NCBI GenBank assembly: GCA_028023455.1
Contig: JAQFVV010013346.1
Span: forward strand, 21,977-85,976
Reading direction: 5' to 3'
DNA length: 64,000 bases
Source of the DNA: Epiperipatus broadwayi
Lineage: Eukaryota; Onychophora; Udeonychophora; Euonychophora; Peripatidae
In this document: positions 1-14,906 of the stretch, piece after piece
Position numbering within the stretch: position 1 is the stretch's first letter
Layout: each line of letters opens with the position of its first letter
The notes under the pieces: model-generated
What the model was told of the DNA's origin: nothing
Databases searched by the model: none
Seen by the model: the letters and a program-made list of their open reading frames with translations, nothing else
Translations under genes and position numbers: made by a program

Positions 1-740
1 AAGCAATGTGTAAAAACTTTGATTTAATAAACTAAGATTCAAAAAAATTCAATCATTTCATCAAGTATCATCAGGGAGGATGGAGCAATCTTCAGCAGTG
101 TTTATGCTTGGTAGTTATCAGTCTAGAAAGTGAGTGGCTTAATATAAAACTTTCAGTAGTTTTTATATAAAAAGATAGATTTGAATGTTAATTTTAGCAC
201 AAAAATGTTATTTCTTTTTTTGCTTCTTTTGAATTTCAAAGATACATTATAATATATAATGACTTCAATTAATTGTAGAAAGAATTATTATTCTGATAAA
301 TTTATTGCACAGAACTGAGATGAATTTATTATTTGAATTATGTAATATTATGAAATCTAATGCTCAGTTGTAAGAACATATATTTGAAGAAATGAGTAAA
401 GAAAATGGATAAAAGATAACAGAGTTATTAAATATTTATATTGTACCACTAAGCAGTACATTTAAAATTGTTGTTTACAATTATTAAAATAAAATCTTAT
501 ATTTAAATAATGAAAAGACTTTGAAATTAAAATATCTCATTTGACAAAAAAAAGAAATCTATAAAAGTTTAAAGAGTTTTCTTCATATAAACATAGATCA
601 CCAAAAGCCAAACATCATTTATTAGTATAAGTTTTACTAGTTTGAAATAATAATAAAAAAACAATTAGAGGGAGAATTAAATGGTCATTCATGTATCTAG
701 TGTCAATCACCTATTAGACTTATTTTTTAATGAATACAAT
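1..740. other. AT-rich non-coding DNA
   Basis: Stops are frequent in all frames. I see no RNA gene, no clear repeat and no splice-bounded open stretch. Confidence 0.5.
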
Positions 741-1010
741 GCCATGCTGAGCAGTTTTTGAGCATGCAATGAGCTCCAGCCTTCATCCACAAGAACATCA
801 GCAGTCTGTCCAATAGAAACCATGCCCATCTAACAATTTGAAGCTACCGGGAATGTCTAACTGCCTGAAATAGAAATAATCTGGAACGGCAATCATAAGG
901 ACTGCATCAGAAACCTAAAATCCAACCAGTTGGTAAATCACACATGCAGCAGCAAAGAGCAAGAAACCACAACGTTTAAAATCCTACAGGTAATAACATT
1001 TTCTTATGCC
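741..1010. other. GC-elevated island, possibly exonic or old transposon
   Basis: This stretch is clearly less AT-rich than its flanks. On the minus strand a short open frame starts right after a TTTTAG acceptor-like site near 918 and reads about 38 codons to a stop near 800. On the plus strand there is a donor-like CTACAG/GTAATA near 988. The peptide is not recognised and no exon chain links to it. It could be a terminal exon, a UTR or a decayed repeat. Confidence 0.25.
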
Positions 1011-1539
1011 CATTCCTAATTTTTTATATTAATTTATAAGTAGTCATTACAATCTTTGAATATCTCCAGAGTCAGTATAATAAATGAATTCTATAGCCAG
1101 CATATAATGAACTATAGTATGTGCAGATTCATGTGTTTCATAAAGTATCAAATAAATAGTTATATAGTTTTCAAAATAATTAGCTGTAAGTCCAAGGTTG
1201 TGTACACTCTATCCGTATAGTGTTTACATTACATTTCTATTGTATGTTTTATTAAGAATGTGTGTAGTTATATATAAAATCATTGTTGATTTAATTTTAA
1301 AAAATTTATAAATATTAGTTTACAAATTATAGTAAACATTTTATTTAAAATAAAGTATTTGTTTATCAATTATTGTCCGTCAATTCTTTAATTATACCAT
1401 TAAGAACAATTTAGCAAAGAAGTTAGACACGTAGTTTATTCCATTTGTTTCTGTTGAGCTAGTTTGGGATTTATCAGGCACTGAGTTAGTAGCTGTCATC
1501 CAGAGTATGTTAGTTACTTCTTGTACTTAACAGGCACGT

Positions 1540-1712
1540 GAAGTTTATTTCAAAACAAATAAAGTACTTTGAATGACAGGGTTTGAATTCAGCAGTCGAG
1601 AAGTTCTCCAACCTGGAAATATGGCTGTAGGTTATACCTTGTGTAATCGCAGTCTGGCTACAGGTACCTTTGGTATTGTGCTTCTCTGCCTGAGGAATCG
1701 GGTGCTGTAATA
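1540..1712 (+). other. GC-elevated island with a short exon-like open frame
   Basis: A TGACAG acceptor-like site near 1580 is followed by about 43 open codons ending at TAA near 1709. The composition is distinctly richer in G+C than the flanks. The peptide has a hydrophobic C-terminal half but no recognised motif. It may be a last exon or an old repeat. Support is composition and openness only. Confidence 0.2.
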
Positions 1713-4700
1713 TTTAAATTGCAGCTGGAGTAGATCGAATTTATAATAAATAATTTTATAATATTGTCATTTTTCTATAAAAGAAGTCAACAATTTGTTT
1801 ATAATGTTTCACGTTTTTGTTTTTTATTAAAGAGTAAGTTTTATTTTTGTATTCTAGTTATTTTATTAAAGAGTAAACAAAAGTTTATTACTCTGTATAT
1901 TTTTTTTTATTCAATCTTCTCCCAACCGGTTCAATATGTAGTAAACTTGAACATATTTTGTATAAAAAGCAGAATCTATTTACATTATAAAAATTATATT
2001 AAATATATTCTCAAGAGATATTTTAATAATTTCATTCATTGGAGAATATCATTACGAATAGGATTTAAAATATAACTATAATAGGCAAAACGTTAACATA
2101 TTTCAGAAAAAAAAATATTGCAAAATATCAATAAATTAAGAAGAAACGAAGCGTAATATGTGTGGAGATATTTGTGTTTCCAATAATTTGGTTTGTAAAT
2201 TCATAAAATTATTCATATAATTTTTTTTCCCTCTTGTCTGAGTATCTTTTCTGGATTTAGAATGGCTGGGCGAACCCACTAATTAATGAAAATGATGTTG
2301 ATAATAGTTATATGGGATATATTAATTTGGAATATTATGACTTCATACTTATAATTCATACATTTTTTTTTTTTCATTAATAATAAAATACGTAGTAAAT
2401 AACTTATTATTTTTAAATAAAAGTACATTATTTTAAAATATTTTTTTTAAAAAAAATCATTCTCTCACTTTCTTTTTTTCAGTTTTAATAAATATAAATA
2501 AAAAACAAACAAACAAGTATAAGAAGCTAATAAGTAATTAGTAATAGAAAAAAATAAAACTGCTGTATATTTAATGAGTTTTCTGTTTTTATTATTTCCT
2601 AACATTCCAGAAACTGAAACTTCTCAAATACCTCATTAAAATTTTTATAATGTAATAATATTTCAATAGTTTATCATATCTGTTACAAAAGTAAAATATC
2701 TTTTTTAAATAATAATTTAATATTTTCAGAAAGTTTTCTTATTAGCAAGCTGCTAGTAAATGTTCTTAAATTTGTTTTATCAAATAAGTAATAAATTGTT
2801 TATTATGAAAAGTGAAACATATACTTCATACAGAGATAGTTTATCAGGGTATATAAAATTTGTTCAGACATTTGAATTATATAATATGTCTTGTAATAAT
2901 GCTGCTATATCCATGTTGGTGACCTCATACACTTATCATAAACCAATTCTCGCTGTATTTGATTTTTATAATTCATATATTTTCTTGCATATAATTTGTT
3001 TTTATTTTAATTACAATTTCAGTCAATAAATGGAATTCCTTATATTCTAAAAGACAGAAGCTTGAGTGAATGATATTAGCAAATCTAAAGCAAAGCTTGT
3101 ATTTTTATTTATTTAAATATATATAATAACAAATAAATAATGTATATAAATTTAAAATGTTTTATATGTAATTTGAAAAGAAAAACATACAATAACAACA
3201 TTACTTATATTCATATATATGAATTGTTGGTTTTTTTATAGCAAAAAAAAATATATAATTAATTTTCTTATTTATGATGTCTAAAAAATATGTAATTTTG
3301 TACTATTTGCAAAGATGTTATTTTTTACTTATTTTTTTACAAATAATAATGCTATAAATTAAAAACTAATGCCAGCATAATACAAAAATATTATACAATA
3401 ATATATATATATATAAATGGTCAACCCATAAAAAATATTCAAGTGGAATATGTTGGCTAGTGATATCATGTTGTTGAAGAAAGTTGTCATAAGTAAATAT
3501 TTATATTTTTTAAAAATTGATTACTTCATTCAAAAAGAAATAAAGTATAGTAGTTTCAGAAGTTGCAGATTAAAACAATAGTGTATGTGGTTTAACAAAA
3601 AAAACATAAAAGAGATTTGTTTATAAAATACTTTAAGTTTATCTTAATTTTCCCAAATGTTTATTGCTTTATATCAATGAAATATATATATTAGTAATCT
3701 AAGTATTAATTCATTGATATTTACAAAAGTTATGATTATTGCTCTTTTAAAGTTAGAATCTATGGTTGAGGAAAATGTTTGTCATTACACATTCTCACAA
3801 TAAGATGAAAATAATTCTAAGTAAATTTGCTATTTGTTAAGTTTAATACATTTAAATAAGAATATTTTAGTATTCTGATTTTAAAAAAATTAAATAATGA
3901 TAATAAACTATGTTTTGCTTAAGTGACTATGCTAAGTTCATGTGAAAAAATATTATTATGAAATCTGTAACATCAAGATCAATCATGTTTGGCTATCTAT
4001 TTTTAATTTATAATTCTGAAATAAAAAATATCAAGTTCTTTTCTATACAGATCAACAATGAATTTAAAACAAACCAAATTAAAAGTACTGAAGTGATCAA
4101 TGAAAATAGGTTGCCACTTTTCATAATTGGAATCGGGATGCATAATGTTTTAATATACTTACATATCTTAATTTTCTTTTCAATGTTCGCAATAAGTAAT
4201 TTTTTTAAAATTAAAGATAGATTCAATAATGCTAGGAAAAGCATAAAATTTTGATAGAATTTTATAAGACATTAATTATGAAAGTTGATTTTTTTATATT
4301 ACATTGAACAAGAATAGCTATTACAATTTAAAACTTATCAAAGATATCAATTTGAAATTTATAAATAATTTTTAAGAGAAAATTATTATTCCTTCATTAT
4401 AAAGCATTTATAAAACATTTTGAAGAATAAGATTATTTATCAGTTAATTTTTCAGTAGACAACTTTCATTCTTATTTTTTTCTCTAAAACGTATATATAT
4501 GCTCATATTTAAATGGTAATAATTTATCACAGAATGTTTCTTAAAAATTCAAGATTTTTATCTTTTCAAACATGTACATATTAATTAAATAATTCCTTGC
4601 ACTTTTACTCAGTCTCTTCATCCAGGTAATATTTCATATAAGACATAATAATCTTAAAATAATATCAAAATTTATCTCTCTTTTAATAAGAAAAATCTTT

Positions 4701-7700
4701 TAGAATCTATAGTTCAAGACATTTTCTCTTAAACTTGATATGCACACTTTTTAAAATATATAATGTTCATTCAAGCCATTTTCTCTCAAACAAACTAATA
4801 GTAAAACATTTACATATGTATCGCAAATGATATAAGATATATTCATATTTATAAAATTCCTTTATGTATATTTAATTCATTTGTATCATATAACTTTTGT
4901 TCTTCATATTAAAACACTTATAACTTATTAAATAGCTTTCAACAAATATCCTCATTACAATAATAAGATGTAAATTTCTTGACAGTTTATATTTATAAGA
5001 GTTTATCAAAATTGTTAAATATAAATGTTCTTTCATTTCATACATACTAAAAATATTAAATATATTTCTTATGAATTCTTAAGTTTTCCTCAGTTATATG
5101 GTTAAAGTTCTCACAGTTTTTGCTATGCATTAGGCCAATGATTCAATGACAACTATTGGTCTCCATAAAATTATCATGATTTCATTTAAGCTTTGATGTG
5201 AAAATATTAGTGACAGAGAATGAATTCATTTATCCAAACATTGAAGATATTAAAATAATTATTTAAAATTATACTTTCAACTTTAATATAAAAAATTTTT
5301 TTTTATTAAAAATTAAAACTTTTAAAGACACAATCAGATTAGGCAAACAAAACAAGATAAGATTAGACAAAACTAGAACTGTCTAGACTGATTAAACATC
5401 TACATTTATACCTATCCTATTCAGTGATTTCATTGGTTGATCCAAGTTCTTCTCAAATACTAATTTACATACAAATTAAATTATTTTGTCTACAAAATAA
5501 TTTTCTATAACAATATGACTCATTATTTTAATATTATATAAAATTTATTTAATATTTTTTGTAATATAAAATACTTTTATTTAAACAATTAAAATATTTT
5601 AAATAAAAATATTAATTTTAAAACAAAAAATCTTACTTAGATAGCATAAGAAAAAATTAATTATTACTTTTAAAATAAAATTTACAATATTATTTTGCAA
5701 CATTTTAATGTGTCTAAGTTTACTAACAAGAAACTAAAAATTACTATTTCTGCCTAAAAACATGAAAGCTCAAAGACAAATACACACACATAAAAGACAT
5801 GTGACCCTTTTAGAACATTCTAGAATAATTTAATTACTAATTATTTAAAATAATAACTTAAATTATTTAAAATATCATATAATATTTAATACTGTAATTA
5901 GACTATTGTTTTAACATATATCATTTAAATGTAATAAACATTAATTAATTTTATCTTTCAAATAACATATCATATATTACTAATATACATTTAATTTTTT
6001 TTAAAAAAAAACTAGCTATTTTTAAGTTCTACTTAAAATGACTGTGACAAATGGCATGGACACAATATATATATATATATGGTTAGGGACCCTAAATAAA
6101 ATTTGCAGTTATAGCTTGGACTTCAACTTGACAATTAACAAATATATAATATGAAAGTCAAATACCAGACCAAACCAAAAATCTGAATTTATATGAATAT
6201 GTATGTACACCAAGGGTCTCGTTTTACGTGATAGATAAGTTCCTCAGAAAACATGTGCAAATGAAATCATGCAAAAATAGATGTAACTTACATTGAAAAA
6301 GGGGGGATGTGGTCTGTGATTTTTCAAAATTTGCATAAAAGCAAAGCACCAATGTAAAATTACTTTAAAATTCCCACAAAAAAATATAAGGAAATAAAAT
6401 ATGACTAATAAAAAATTTCAAATTTGAAAAAAATTGATACAAGACAAACTTTTTTTAACTATAATATTTAATTTTATTCAAAATAATATATTTTTATGCA
6501 TAATTTACAGTACAGTAATTTACATTTTTTTATACACATTTTAATTATTATCGCTATTTGCTGAAAAACATGTTTGTTTGCAAACTGGTAAAAAATCAAT
6601 TCTCACAAGAGGAAATACAACTAGCGCCAAGTTCACTCTCATGTTGTGTTAATGGTTTTCTATTGACAATGTAATTAGTAATTAATCTTTGAGACAATGA
6701 TTTTATTAATTGTTTATGAACTTAGACTTATGATAATAAGAAGACATTTATTCACCACTGCAGGGAAAAATTTAATTAAAACTAACAACTAAAAATTAAA
6801 TTCTTATTTTTGTCTTTAATTTTTTAATTTTCAATTCCGTTTAAAAATCAAATTTCATTTTACATCACATTAAGTTCAAGTCACCATAAGTAATTTTTAA
6901 ATTATTAATTACAATTAAAAATCAGATTTTAATTTTTAATTATCAAATTTAATTGTGCCCACTGCTATTACTCACCTTTTATTAATAAACTTGCAGACAG
7001 TAAATGATTAATAATTGATTACGTTCTTTTTTAAAAAGCAAAAACAGAATGTGATTTAAAATGCAAAATTAACATGCACAATGTTTGAACAAATTTACAT
7101 TATAATCTTGTAAAATTTAATGTGTGTATACATAAAATGTGGAAATCATGATTTTAATTTCATTATTGCATAAAATCTTACTATTATAAAGCACTGAAAA
7201 TATTGAAATTACTAAGATGAAAGTCGAATTCCAATAATTGCTATTACTTTCAATATAACGTAAGTGTGCGAATTTTATTATTTAAAGTAATAGCGCATTA
7301 TCGGAGTTTGACTTCCAGTGAAACATGAATCACGTAACTTCAAAATCGTGTTAAATAAGTCAGCGTAAAAAGAAACCCAGGTATATATGTAAATAAAAAT
7401 GAAATACTTATTTCACTCCACACTAAAAGATAACATAAATAAAAAATGACTTTCACATTAAACATGCTCTAGTTCATCACGAAATATTTTTAAAAAGTCT
7501 GTTTCAATCTGCATCCAATATTTCATCCAATGAACATGTGCCCAATATATTTAACATTAACAATACCTGATAAAGATATAGCAAAAAGTTTTAGGAACTT
7601 AATATAATATAACCAATATATTATATACCACTCTTAAATTATTAGAATGATAAGGAATCTATATTTCATTTCAATATTTTGCAATTAGCAAATTATAAAA

Positions 7701-10127
7701 ACATCTCTATGTACAATTAATTTAATTAAAATAATTACAACATTAAAAAACAATATCTTACCCTTTTACATATTATATATAACAACAGCACATTAAATTC
7801 TGTAATGTATTTCAATAACCAAGTCCACTTTACTATATAAAAAGCAACCAAAATAAAATATTTAAGCTGATTCTCATTCTCAAACTGAATAATTATCCAA
7901 ATCTAATGTTGCTGAAAAATTGTCTCCCATTGCTAAGCAACAAAGATCTTATTTTTATAATATTAATTAATAAAACAGATTCTGCACAAATTACATTCTG
8001 AACAGTTCTAATATTTTGTAGATTATCTCTTGAGTTGACTAAATATTACAATCACCAGCATAATGTAACATATAAATCTTTTATTTAGCTGAAATTAAAT
8101 AGTCTACTATTTTGGGACCTGTTTAATAAAACCATCTACTAACCATACAAAGATTAATACATAATATATATAATAAAGTCTTTAAAATAAAACCTCTTTT
8201 AATTGTGCTAAATAAAAAATGTTATATTCTGAATTTTTTGAATCTAACATTGGAGCAAAAATATTAATAAAGAGGAAATAGTATCAAAGTGCAAATCAAT
8301 TTTTAATATAATTACTTTTTTATTCATACATTTAAAAATTACAATATCTAGCAATAAATCCAACAACATGGGTTTTCTTTTTTGTGATAATGTACCCTTA
8401 CAAAAATATCCTATTATTAACTTTTCTGCATCAACTATATTAACTTTAAAATTTGATATCTTAGATAGGTGAACTGTCCTGCACTCAGGCCAGCACATGT
8501 ATCAAACAATGTTTGTATGTTTCATATACCTACATTTTGAAAACAATTTAAAGATTTATCTTTCTTACCATTTCTGTCTCTTACATTACCACCATTAATG
8601 ATAAAGTAATTATTTCATTTACTGACATGAGAAATTTATCTATATTTTATGAGAAGGGCCACTTTAGATCATTTCTAAGTGAACCACAATTTTGTAGCTT
8701 TTATTTACGTTATTAATGAATAATTGTATTTATTTTTTTTATCTAATATTTAATAATAATGGTTAAAATTTTCTCATAACTTTTATTTTTATTTCAAAAT
8801 TTTAGATTAATTCTGTGTAAAAAAAGTGTCGTTTATTAATTCTTTTTTATATTATTATTTTTCTTCATAAAATTCATTACTGAAAACAACTTTTTTTTAA
8901 TAAGAAAAAATGTTATATAAAAAATAATGAATTAAATTTGAAAGAAAATAAATAGTTAGAAGCTTAGTTCCTTGTACAGTCATTATTACTATCTGATTGG
9001 CTGTCATTTAAGCATTTTTAAGGCGCATCTTTCAAAGGTTTCAGCCTTTCACGTTTGTATTAGAAGCTTACTGAAAACTAAAGAATTTAAAAAAAGAGGA
9101 GGAGGGGTAATAAAGATTATAAGATAATAATAAATAAATAAATAAATAAAAATAATAATATAAAAAAAATTATATTATAGACTTAATGCACACCTATTTA
9201 TTAGGTATGGCTATGAAGAAACCATGAACTTGAATAAATTTTCAGTTTTCAATCATGCTTAGGATTTTTCATTCTAAGTAGCTGATTTGCATAATAGTTG
9301 GTAAATGAATAAAATAAAATAAAACGCTAGCCTTTCAATACTTGTCTATTAGTAACAATGATGAGTGATGTCTTCTCCTTCACTCTCTCACTCTCTATAA
9401 GATATTAATAAAGATCTATCCGCCTTGAGCAGACAATTTAAAGTCCATTTTGCAATAATCTTATATATAAAAACAAAAGTTCTTGCAAAATAAAAACCAA
9501 ACTAAATAAATATCATTTACTAATAATAAACATACAAAAAGCTACAATATAATTTATATATAAACCATATGAGGCAAATAATCAGAGTACATATTAATAA
9601 TAAATGCAAGATATATATAGAAAAAATGATTATAATGATTTGAATAATGAGTAAAATAAAAATAAAAAAAAGCATTCATTAGAAAATGATAAATATAACT
9701 TATCAAAAAATTAAATTTTTATGCAAAACTTTTACCTATTATTGATCTAAATTAATTCTGGCAATTGAAATCTCGCATTTGCAAAATACAATAACAAATT
9801 GAAAGGGGTATTTTTTAAGTGCACATATCATCCCTAAGATGGAGACACAAGTATGCCAAAGAAAAAACTAATCAAAAAAAATAATATGTAGACTTTGAAA
9901 ATAATTTATTTAGCCCCAAAATACAAAGTTCTACACACAGTATTTAATTAATATATGTACTGTAGAGTTTTTTATTGCTATGTTAATAAAAATAAACATT
10001 TTTTTAAATAATATAAATTTGTATTTGTATAATCATAAAATTTCAAGCAGTAATTACTATAAGGTTATTATATTTTTTGAAAATAATTTATTTCAATAAA
10101 AATTACAATGTATTTATTTAATTTTTT
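1713..10127. other. Long AT-rich non-coding stretch
   Basis: No gene is recognised in these 8.4 kb. Short open frames, such as that at 3958-4254, have the composition of random AT-rich sequence, and the minus frame at 8244-8498 has no known motif. Homopolymer runs, short (TA)n tracts (for example 6066-6081) and (AAAT)n tracts near 9130 are present. If the FBXO3 assignment at 18.8 kb is right, part of this may be intron, but no downstream FBXO3 exon could be found. Confidence 0.5.
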
Positions 10128-10422
<295 letters not shown>

Positions 10423-10920
10423 CAAAGGATAACCTTTATTAGTATTCTAAAAGGTTATACAAGTTACATTTGACACATAGTTCTTACATATAAATTGGTT
10501 TCACAAAACTGCATTTGTACAAAGATTTGATCAGTAACTGTATGTGTTATCAAACTAGAAGTATCTAAGAAAAAAACAGATCATAAAAACAATGATGATC
10601 ACTCAATCATATGATAATATTCAATTAGATATACTTCAATTAAATTAAAGCAGGAATGCATCTAGTTTGGGTCAGTTGGCTTTAGAACTGGCACAAGGAT
10701 CCATGTTAGATATAGTTTTTTTTGTTAGTGCTTTTATATAAGTTCTTGTATATTCCAGGTGTCAATGTACTTAGATTGATCTGTAATCTTCATGTCTCTT
10801 TCACATATGGTTTGCAGCTTATTTCTGAATGTGTCTGGATGTCTTCTGGGGTTATAATTGTAAATGAAATTACACCTTGTACACCATAAGGCATAGAATA
10901 AAAATGTACAGATTCTTATT

Positions 10921-11646
10921 TCAGCAAAGATACCTTTTCATATTGATTTTTTTATCCTTGAGTGAAGGGCTAATAATTTCACGAATGTTTTCTAGACTTG
11001 AGCATGAGAAAAAAAGGTGGTTTTGTGTCTCTGAGTCCCTATGGCAAAGATTACATATATCATCTATATCTTTATAGTTTCTTTGATATTTCAAAAAGTG
11101 TTGTGTAGGTAGTAAGTCTAGATTTATCTTTAGGAGAAAGTCAAAATATTTTGGTTCAAGTGACCATAGTTTGAATTTGTGACATAATTGTTTATTATTA
11201 ATATGAAGTGGAGTTTGTACATCATCTTGATTTGGATGTAGAAATTGACAAACTTCCCAATATTTATATTTAGCTTGTGGTGGTTTAAAGTTAAGGGTGT
11301 GAATTGTTAATAATGGTGTAAGTAGTGTGTTCAGATATCCTTGGAGAGGAGGTGGTCTGTCTGTAGGGGTAATCTTGGCAGCAATTTCTAAATATGGGAA
11401 TTTTTGTGCACATGTAGATATTATGTTCAATGTTTTTTGTATCCTGAAGACATGTATTGAGTGAAAGCCAGGGCCACTTTGTGAAAGGGGTTTTCTTAGG
11501 CATTTTATTGATATTGAAATAATCTTTTTTCCCCAGAATAATTTTCTGCATAAGGAGTCTATTTTATTTGTAAATGCCTTGGTATAAATGATTGTTGGAG
11601 TAAAATAAGAGATTTTTGTAATCACTAGCATGTTAAGCAAGGCCAT
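10921..11646 (-). pseudogene. C-terminal domain of LINE copy 2 with CCHC zinc-binding motif
   Basis: The region downstream of RT in another frame. It has the FWGKK block typical of L1/Tx1 RT-connected domains and a C-x2-C-x8-H-x4-C cluster (CNLC...NHLFFSC) near the end, like zf-RVT domains that contact template RNA or target DNA. It joins the RT frame at 11633-11646 by a one-base shift. The stop near 10921 gives a protein end close to that expected before the 3' UTR. Confidence 0.75.
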
Positions 11647-12655
11647 TTTTTGTATATAGAGAGAGGTAGGCTTTGGAGAGTGAATTGACAGTCTTTTCCA
11701 CTTTCTCTATCAAATTTTTCTGTATGAGTGATCTCATAGGTGAATGTCGTAAATAAAAGTTGAACCCAAGAAATGCGCTTGGTCTACCTTTGAAAACTTT
11801 AGTAATGCTATTACCGGTGAAGATCTGCCATGCACACGATTTCTCCATATTAAATGTTAGCTTGTATTCTTTTGTAAAATTATTAAGTATCTTAAGAAGT
11901 TTTGGAATTTGTTTTTGAGATGATAGAAATATTGCTATATCATCCATATATGCGATACATGAGATGTTGTCATTGATGGTAGGCATGTAGATTCCTGAAA
12001 ATTCAATTTCTATTATTTTTATAAGAGGGTTGATATAGGCAGTGAACAGTAAGGCACTGAGAGGTGAGCCCTGAGGAATGGACTGATGTGGCACTACTGG
12101 TGGTGAAGTTTTCCCATTTAGGGAAACATAAATCTCATGGTGTAAAAGCAAGTTAGCAAGCAAGTTTAGATATGCGTTCGGAACTGAGTATTTTTGCAGA
12201 GTTTTAAGAAGAGTAGTGATGGAAATCATGTCAAAAGCGGCTTCAATATCTAGTTGAATAACAACTGGACTGTATTTTTTATTATCTCTAACAGTTTCTA
12301 TAGTTGACTTGAATAGAAAGGCTGCCTGTCCTGTTGAGGATTCTTTTTTGGCAAATTGCATTTTTGATAGGTTTGGCAAAATGAATGGCTCTATTTTATC
12401 TTTTATCACTGATTCTATTATCTTTATGCCAAGGGAGCACATTGAAATTGGACGTAGGTTAGTGGTGTTTGAGATTAATTGTTTCTTTTTCATGAATGGC
12501 ACAAGCATAATTTGATTTAAGCCCTGTATTTTATAGATGTCTTTAGTGAGGTAGGAGACTAGGTTAAGCATATATTGTGCAGCGATTTTATCAATATGTT
12601 TGTATACAAATTTGGGAATTCCATCTATGCCAGGATGATATGAATCTGGCATCAC
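11633..12655 (-). pseudogene. Reverse transcriptase domain of LINE copy 2
   Basis: This 340-codon open stretch encodes most of a LINE reverse transcriptase, the enzyme that copies element RNA onto nicked DNA. Visible motifs in order are LRPISM, QLDIEAAFD (motif A aspartate), IPQGSPLS (motif B), CIAYMDD (motif C catalytic pair), a motif D lysine in NMEKS, and FLGF (motif E). The frame continues into the C-terminal domain only through a frameshift near 11640, and the endonuclease is missing because of 5' truncation, so the copy is dead although the RT core is intact. Confidence 0.85.
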
Positions 12656-12967
12656 TTCTATTTTTTTAATGAAATCTTTTTAAAGAAATTTTAAATTCAT
12701 TTTCTGATCTATCTTGTGAAAAGGCCATTAGACTTGGGGAGGATACCCTCTGAAATTTTTCTCTATACAATATGTATAGAGAAATATACATAGTGGTTAT
12801 TATTTTATCTCTATTTCCAATGGGTAGCAGTTTGTTGCTAAATGTAGCTGGGTGTCATCTGGTGTTATTGCCAATTAAGAAAGTACATCGGGTGCACCAG
12901 TATGCATATAGAACAAATGTGGCTGCCCTAATACTAGGTATTGATCTTCCCTGAAAAGCAGCTATTA

Positions 12968-13718
12968 TGTGATTAATGATTGTACCCGGTTTTCTGTAGG
13001 TGTTACACATCATCTGTCATGTTTGGTTAAGTGCTACACATTGATAAATAAAGTGGTCCAGTGTCTTATCTGCTCGATGGCAGAGTCCACAGAAGGGGTC
13101 AATAGATATATACATTCTTTTATGATAAAGAAAGTGGGTTGTTGGCAAGGCAATGACATTGATTTTCATGATAAAATCAAAGTATTTGGGCTCTAGAGCC
13201 CATTTTTTATATTCCTTGAGTAGTCTCTTGTTGTTAATTTCCTAGCATAGGTTGTATAACATTAGTATCTGCTTCTCTGTTTATTAAACCATAAATATTC
13301 TAGAATGAATACTTATGCAAATATTGTTCTGGAATCTTGTCTGTGGTTTTGCATTGGTATATAATATTGGTGAAAAAGGAACCTTTTGGAGGTTGTCTAT
13401 CTGTTGGAGTACTTCTAGCAAGTGGTTAATTTTTGGGTATTTGGCAAGTATTGTGATTATTGAGTTCCTTAACTTTTGTAGATGAAAAATATTGATGTTG
13501 TGCAAGCCAAATCCATTTTTTATTAGAAGTTGGCTAAGTTTTTTTGTGGAAATTGCTACTGTTTTTCTGGCCCAAAGTAGTTTATTATATATGGTTTTAA
13601 TTTTTGAAATGAACCCCTTTGAGAATGAAATAACCGGTACATAGTAAGTTATTTTGGTTGTGATAAGCTGGTTAATTAACTGTACTTTGGAATATAGTGA
13701 GAGATATGCCTTGGGCAA
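12968..13718 (-). pseudogene. C-terminal domain of LINE copy 1
   Basis: This matches the copy 2 C-terminus block by block: start (KAYLSLYSK), LLWARK block, then a region read near 13050-13180 equivalent to ALEPKYFDF and a C-x2-C...H...C cluster. It is broken by frame changes near 13284 and by stops. It is recognised mainly by colinearity with copy 2. Confidence 0.65.
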
Positions 13719-13988
13719 GGAGTTTATAATTTTTGTGGCTTCTTCTTTTAAGTTTATTTTGGATATGGCATCTCATTTCTGTAATTCCCATATGAAATGG
13801 GAACCCAAGAAAAGAGTTTGGTTTTGATTTGTAAATTGATGTACATGGTTTACCAGTGTATAGTGACCAGGCTGTGGTTTTTGCTGGATTAAATGTTAAT
13901 TTATATTTTTGTGAATATTCTTCTAATATCTTTTGGAGTGGTGGTATTTGTTTTTTTTTTTATGTTAGGTATTTGTTTTTTTTTTTTT

Positions 13989-14906
13989 TTATGTTAGGAA
14001 TATGGTAACATCATCCATATAGGTGATGCATGTAGTGCGCTGTGTTGTGTCTGGTATCTCGATCCCAGTAAATGCATTTTGTATGCTTTTAATAAGGGGA
14101 TTGATGTAAAATATAAACAATGGTGAACTAAGAGGGGATCCTTGGGATATAGATTTGGTGGGTGTGAAAGATGGTGAGTTTCTTCCATTTAAAGTTATAT
14201 GAATCTCTCTGTTCAGAAGCAGGTTAGCAATTATATATAGATGTGTTCTAGGAATTTCTGTGTCTTTTAGCATTTTTAGAAGTGTGTATATATTGACTGG
14301 GTCAAATGCAGCTTCTGTGTCAAGCTGCACGACAATGGGTCCGTATTTTTTCTGCTGTTTTACTGTGGCTAGAATTGCTTTGAAGAATAAGGCTGCTTCT
14401 GGTGTTGAAGAGTTTTTCTTTGCATATTGTGCTTTGGAGATAAGTGGCATTATATATGGTTCAATTTCATCTTTAATAATTTTCTCCATAATTTTGATCA
14501 GCAAAGGTCCCATAGATATTGGTCTGAGGTCTGTAATAGGTGGGATAATTGCTTTCTTTTTATTATAGGGTACTATGGCTATTGGATAGACACCCTCCAT
14601 GGGTTGAATTTGTTATGCTAGATGCTTTGCTAACTGACACAAATATTCTGTTGTGAATTTACTTAGATGCTTTAATACAAACAATGGGACTCCAGGACTA
14701 CCTGGATGGCAAGCATTTCGAATAGTATTTAATTTTGTTGTGAAGATATCTTTTGTGAATGGGGTTTGTCTCTGGTGGGCCAAACAGATTATGTGGTATT
14801 TTACATGGTTGTTTTTCTTTAATTTCTCTTTAAAATATTCAAAAATTGGCATAATCATATTGTGTCCTGCATATGATCCACTATTTGTATATAGTGTCAT
14901 TGGCAC
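13989..14906 (-). pseudogene. Reverse transcriptase domain of LINE copy 1
   Basis: Two overlapping frames (14613-14906 and 13989-14600) together cover the N-terminal connector and RT palm. Motifs: LRPISM, VVQLDTEAAFD (motif A), SISQGSPLS (motif B), CITYMDD (motif C). A frameshift lies near 14605 and the frame closes after motif C, so the thumb lies in a third frame. The protein is about half identical to copy 2 by eye. The enzyme would have carried out target-primed reverse transcription. Confidence 0.85.

Noticed and set aside
3958-4254. 98-codon plus-strand frame and its minus-strand partner
   Set aside because: Composition is that of random AT-rich DNA. Both strands are open over the same span, and neither has motifs or splice sites.
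6200-7385. Degenerate inverted-repeat element (GGGTCTCGTTTTACGTGA versus CTGGGTTTCTTTTTACGC)
   Set aside because: The arms match only loosely and no target duplication could be defined.
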